Shown piece after piece: positions 60,320-64,000 of a stretch of DNA of 64,000 bases. The position numbers and the translations under genes were made by a program. Location: contig NC_063279.1 of assembly GCF_910591885.1 (NCBI RefSeq), forward strand, positions 5,766,001 through 5,830,000. Direction: 5' to 3'. This stretch comes from Bombus terrestris (lineage: Eukaryota > Arthropoda > Insecta > Hymenoptera > Apidae). The number at the start of each line of letters is the position of its first letter. Position 1 is the stretch's first letter. Below the pieces are notes generated by a model. It searched no databases. It was not told where the DNA came from and worked only from the letters and a program-made list of their open reading frames with translations.

Positions 60320-62125
60320 TCCCGTTGTCTAGCTATGATACGTTTAACGAGTGAAACTTGTAATTTGTAATTTCTATCGTTGTGCTTCTATTCGTGCGAT
60401 GTAAATTCGCGTGAAATACGCAATCCGGTTATTAACGATTCGGTTGAGATCATAAGCTGAATTTTATCATTTTCGACAACGATTGGTCTGTTTTAAAAAT
60501 GTTAGCAGCTGCGACGCTGCTTAGATTAAATATTAAAACATGATCGAGCGGCGAACAATGTGTTTGCAAAATGCAGGATATGGCGCGGGGTAATTTTCGT
60601 TTTTCACGTAACGCACAACTCTTTTTCAAAAAGCTCAAACGTATTGCGACGACAATTCGTATCATTTCCTGGTATTTTAGATTTTTCCACGATAATTATA
60701 AAATACTAACACTAGTGGATTAAAGCGATACATAAAACAGTGTTATTTAAGACGTTACACAACGGGTGCGCAAAACAGAGAAATTGTAGCAATTTATGGA
60801 AACATTTATGGACTTTAAATTACAAAACAATTAGAAAGGTATACGGTAATAACGAAACCGTATAACAGCGAGTAACTATTTTACAGAGGGAAACAAAACT
60901 GTGTGGGCGAGATGGGAGTTAGTGTTTTATGAACACCTAAGTGTTCATGGAGTACGCGAATCGTGACACCGTTTTATTTGTTGTAGTAGCTGCAAACCGC
61001 ACCGTGCGGTCAGTTACCGGGTTGTGTAGTTACTCGCGTAACAGGAGAACAAATATCTTTTTCTCGTTGTCGCAAATCCTTTCGTAAAATTGCCAGCGTT
61101 TTCTTCTATGAAATACGTCGCGAGCCACGATTGCCGCCGGTTATCCCGAAGAAACGCGTTAAATTTATGGAACCTTGGTAAATCATAAAATTCCGATCAT
61201 TGATAAGCGAATGAAAATGTTACATTCTTGACTTTCTGCTAATAATTCGAAATAAAAATTGAAGTTTTCGCAACCATACTCAGAATTAATGTTGCGACCG
61301 CTTTTTGTTACGTTTCCAGACAAAGTATCACCGAACAAGATTGTAAATTTTACTCTGTAAAAAGCGAATTGCGCTATATACAGCGCGTTTTTATTTATAT
61401 TATTTTCATTTGTTACCTATAATTTCAATAGTATGTTTGTTCAATTTCCACCAACAAAATACCAAACACGATGCTGATAACAACTCGCTATACATCCTCT
61501 CCGTTCTTGATCAGAGGGTTTTCGCGAGATTTCTCTGAGCATCCGTGCAAAACACTTTTCTACCAATTGGAATTAAGAAACGGTCGCAGAAATCGTCACG
61601 AAGGTTCACTAAATTTCTATAGACGCTATGAAACGCGAGAACAGAAATAAGAGGAGCTACGAAATTGTTAATCCTGGTGGGTTGCCTGTCCTTCTCGGTG
61701 GGAGTTGCAAGTAGCCGTGAAATAGGGAAGCAAAGCAAGCACCTCGTTGAGGAATCAGCGAAAACGGAGACGGTCAGATACGCGAGATATGGTCGGTCTG
61801 AAAAAAAAGAAGGAAAGAAAGAAAGAAAGGAAAGAAAGGGAGAAAAAAGCGGGTGATCTCGAATGCAGAGTGGGTTTGTGAGCGCGGCTGCCAGGTCCGT
61901 AGGCTCACATCTAATTGCTAGCGCGCCTCGAGACACCGTAGATCGCACGAGCGATTTCCAATTAGCGATGTGACTGATATACCTGGGTTCAAGGAAACGA
62001 GAAAGGGGTCGTCTACTCTGTTTCTCTCGCTTCCTCCGTTCGCGACAGCACAGGTGGCGTGCTTGACGTCCGCCACGCTTCTCTGCAACGGTCTCTGGTA
62101 CAAGATGAGACAGCCTGAGGAGAAC
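60320..62125. other. Non-coding DNA with two short dyads
   Basis: Perfect short dyads TGAACAC/GTGTTCA (60930-60947) and ACCGCAC/GTGCGGT (60996-61010) lie 50 bp apart. The 145-codon minus frame 61511-61948 runs through a purine tract and has no recognisable domain. Confidence 0.45.
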
Positions 62126-62128
62126 GAG

Positions 62129-62130
<2 letters not shown>

Positions 62131-62182
<52 letters not shown>

Positions 62183-62188
62183 GAGAGG
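62131..62188. repeat. (GA)n microsatellite, longest in the window
   Basis: About 50 bp of uninterrupted GA followed by GTGAGAGAG. It explains the terminal Glu/Arg and Ser/Leu runs of overlapping frames on both strands. Confidence 0.97.
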
Positions 62189-62194
62189 AATACC

Positions 62195-63555
62195 TGCTTC
62201 AAGGATACTGATTAATTACACCGGCTAGGTATATCGAGCCTTCGTTATTAACCGTCACAATGGCCGAATAGTCAGGCTAATTGATCGAGCACGCGGAAAA
62301 TCACCGCGAGAACGACAACCCGTCGATGCATACTGTTCGACGATTTACCATTTGTCCAGACGATTCTTTGGAAGATAAGTTTCATTAAAAGATAAATCGA
62401 AGTATACACCGAGACGACAGTTCGTCGATCAAATAGATAAATCGACAAAATAGATACCTAACGCAACAAAGTTATCGTATCGTTATCTAAATATTTAAAT
62501 TTCGCGAACCATACATACAACGTCTTCAAATATCTTCGCTTTTATCGATTCTTTTTACGACCACGATATTGTACGAATGCATCTTCCATCATATACCGCG
62601 TGACGCTTCTTCCTCGACTACTATATCCTTTACGCGTTCATGCAAATTTATATCCTTCCAGGCACAATGAAGAGAATGGAATCTAAATAGCTGTTCGTTT
62701 CGTCCCATGGATACGGTAATTAATGCCTTCAACATCTTGTATATCTTTGTACATTACGTGTACTCCGCACGCCTGCGCGCTTTTGAATCACCGATAAACG
62801 TACGAACATCTTGTACTAAAACTTGCCTTGTAGATAAAAAATATTTCCTTGCCTCTTATCAGCATACGAAACGTCGTTGGATTCATCGTAGATGCGTCGA
62901 TTTCACGAACAATTCACGCGACATCTCGAAGTACCTGCGCTTTCATCGATTCTCCTTCCAACTACGAATTCCTCTGCATCGTGTAGAAAGTTAGAAACAC
63001 GGTGAGGTTAAAAGGATGAGTCTCGTAATCAAATTAGTTACTCGAGTTCTCCATAAAACGCGGGGATCCGTTGTTCGCGCGACAACCAACCGGAAAGTAA
63101 GAAATTGTCCCAGCAGCGGTACAGCTAAGTAAGGACAGTAACGACCTTAACTACTATGTCAACCTGTATCGCCTTTAATTACTCGGAGAGAGTGTTGCTG
63201 CTGTCACGATCCCGTGATCGCCAAGTTTCGCTGTTCCTGAAGTTCGCGCAAGCGGAAGGCTTTCGGAAATGGTTTCGAAAGGTTTCCCGTGATAATTCGA
63301 TTCTTTACTTTTGCTTCGTACGCGTTTTTCCATTTTCTTTTCGCAACGACGTCCGCCCACGAATTAATCGAATCACCTGGAACCGGCGATTCTTGGTTCA
63401 TACAAACGAGTTTATTACATCGACGACGGTGTTTCGCAGGTTTCTGATACAGTAGATCCAATGTGTTCGTAGAAAACAACGGGGTAAATGGAAGGAACGA
63501 GTATCATCGAAGTATCGTACACGCGTTTCGGTGGATTCGTTAAAAAGTATACGCG
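62195..63555. other. Non-coding DNA
   Basis: Frames of 95 and 99 codons (62707-62994, 63156-63455 plus) without recognisable domains. Confidence 0.45.
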
Positions 63556-63559
63556 ATAT

Positions 63560-63623
63560 TGGGTTGGTGATATTTCATTAGGTGGTATTGACAAAATCTA
63601 CGATCACTTAGTTGCCAACCCAA
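63560..63623. mobile_element. Palindromic mariner-like MITE with a deletion in the left arm
   Basis: The termini TTGGGTTGG at the left and, from the right, TTGGGTTGGCAACTAAGTG, with TA on both sides (63558-63559, 63624-63625) and the central TTAGGTGGTATTGACAAAAT, identify the same family as 34817-34897. The left arm has lost most of its inner part, leaving 64 bp, and the right arm has point changes in the GATTGCGG core. Confidence 0.82.
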
Positions 63624-63629
63624 TATTTG

Positions 63630-64000
63630 TCGATAATTGCGTTCGGAGTTAGTTACGTTATTTAAAGTTATTCAGAGCTTGACTGTATTTCGCGAAATAT
63701 TAAATTGATCGCGATCGCGGACTTTATGGTTCACTACGTCTGCGAAGCATATTTCGATTATCGTCCCCGTACGTTCCCTTCGACGAGCTTATTGTAATTT
63801 CGTCGGTCTCTTTCTGTGCCAATTTTACGTAGCAAATTAGAAACGTAAGGTAAAAGTCGATCGGGCTGGTGCACGCGACGCGCGATTTGGAGATGGAAAT
63901 AAAATTCGAAACAAGATATATTCGATGGATGTAATTTCTACGCGTATTCTTCTTGTTTCGTACGGTTGACAATTCACTCTTCGTGGAAGCAAATCGAGTG
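63630..64000. other. Non-coding DNA at window end
   Basis: One 82-codon minus frame without recognisable features; nothing else seen. Confidence 0.45.

Noticed and set aside
1..64000. CRISPR array, bacterial operon or phage region
   Set aside because: No regularly spaced direct repeats with unique spacers, no ribosome-binding-site/ORF chains; texture is that of an insect genome.

Overview
This window looks like a non-coding stretch of an insect nuclear genome, either intergenic or inside a very long intron. It is AT-rich but keeps abundant CpG (cga, tcg, cgt and acg recur throughout), has many (GA)n/(CT)n microsatellites, and carries short TA-flanked DNA transposon remnants. That combination suggests a hymenopteran, most likely a bee; this is an inference from texture and from TIR types that resemble bee mariner relics as I remember them, not from a host gene. 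I found no confident host protein-coding gene, tRNA, rRNA, CRISPR array or bacterial-type operon. The longest open frames (about 120 to 210 codons) are compositionally biased, often run through GA/CT repeats, and match no family I recognise.

Layout. 1-17 kb: low-complexity non-coding DNA with one 0.5 kb palindromic transposable element (3.1-3.6 kb), GA arrays, a 54-bp tandem duplication (10.8 kb) and an old tandem array of roughly 100-bp units (15.85-16.5 kb). 17.5-25.3 kb: two mariner-type MITEs (17.54 and 25.07 kb), an old tandem array of about 165-bp units (18.8-19.5 kb), and several GC-richer islands. 28.7-29.4 kb: the most GC/CpG-rich island. 30.0-32.1 kb: a transposon graveyard with two copies of an unnamed dispersed repeat, an internally deleted DDE transposon with transposase remains, and the decayed 3' end of a non-LTR retrotransposon. 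33.3-36.3 kb: small palindromic mariner-like MITEs, a three-level nest of palindromic elements, and a piggyBac-like MITE inside another TIR element. 40.6-42.8 kb: four elements in 2.2 kb (mariner MITE, palindromic element, candidate solo LTR with a 5-bp duplication, Tc1-like MITE). 45.3 and 60.1 kb: two more copies of the dispersed repeat. 54.5-55.8 kb: a GC-richer island with a TATA box next to a 50-codon ORF, then two adjacent TTAA-flanked piggyBac-like MITEs. 63.56 kb: a last, partly deleted mariner-like palindromic MITE.

How it fits together: no genes act in concert here. The reproducible structure is a community of non-autonomous DNA transposons that used TA or TTAA targets, several of which inserted beside or inside one another. 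The strongest observations are the nested insertion at 34.4-35.1 kb, whose levels sit at or near dyad centres, the four-member dispersed repeat family, and the piggyBac-like pair. Everything was read by eye; no database search or alignment software was used.
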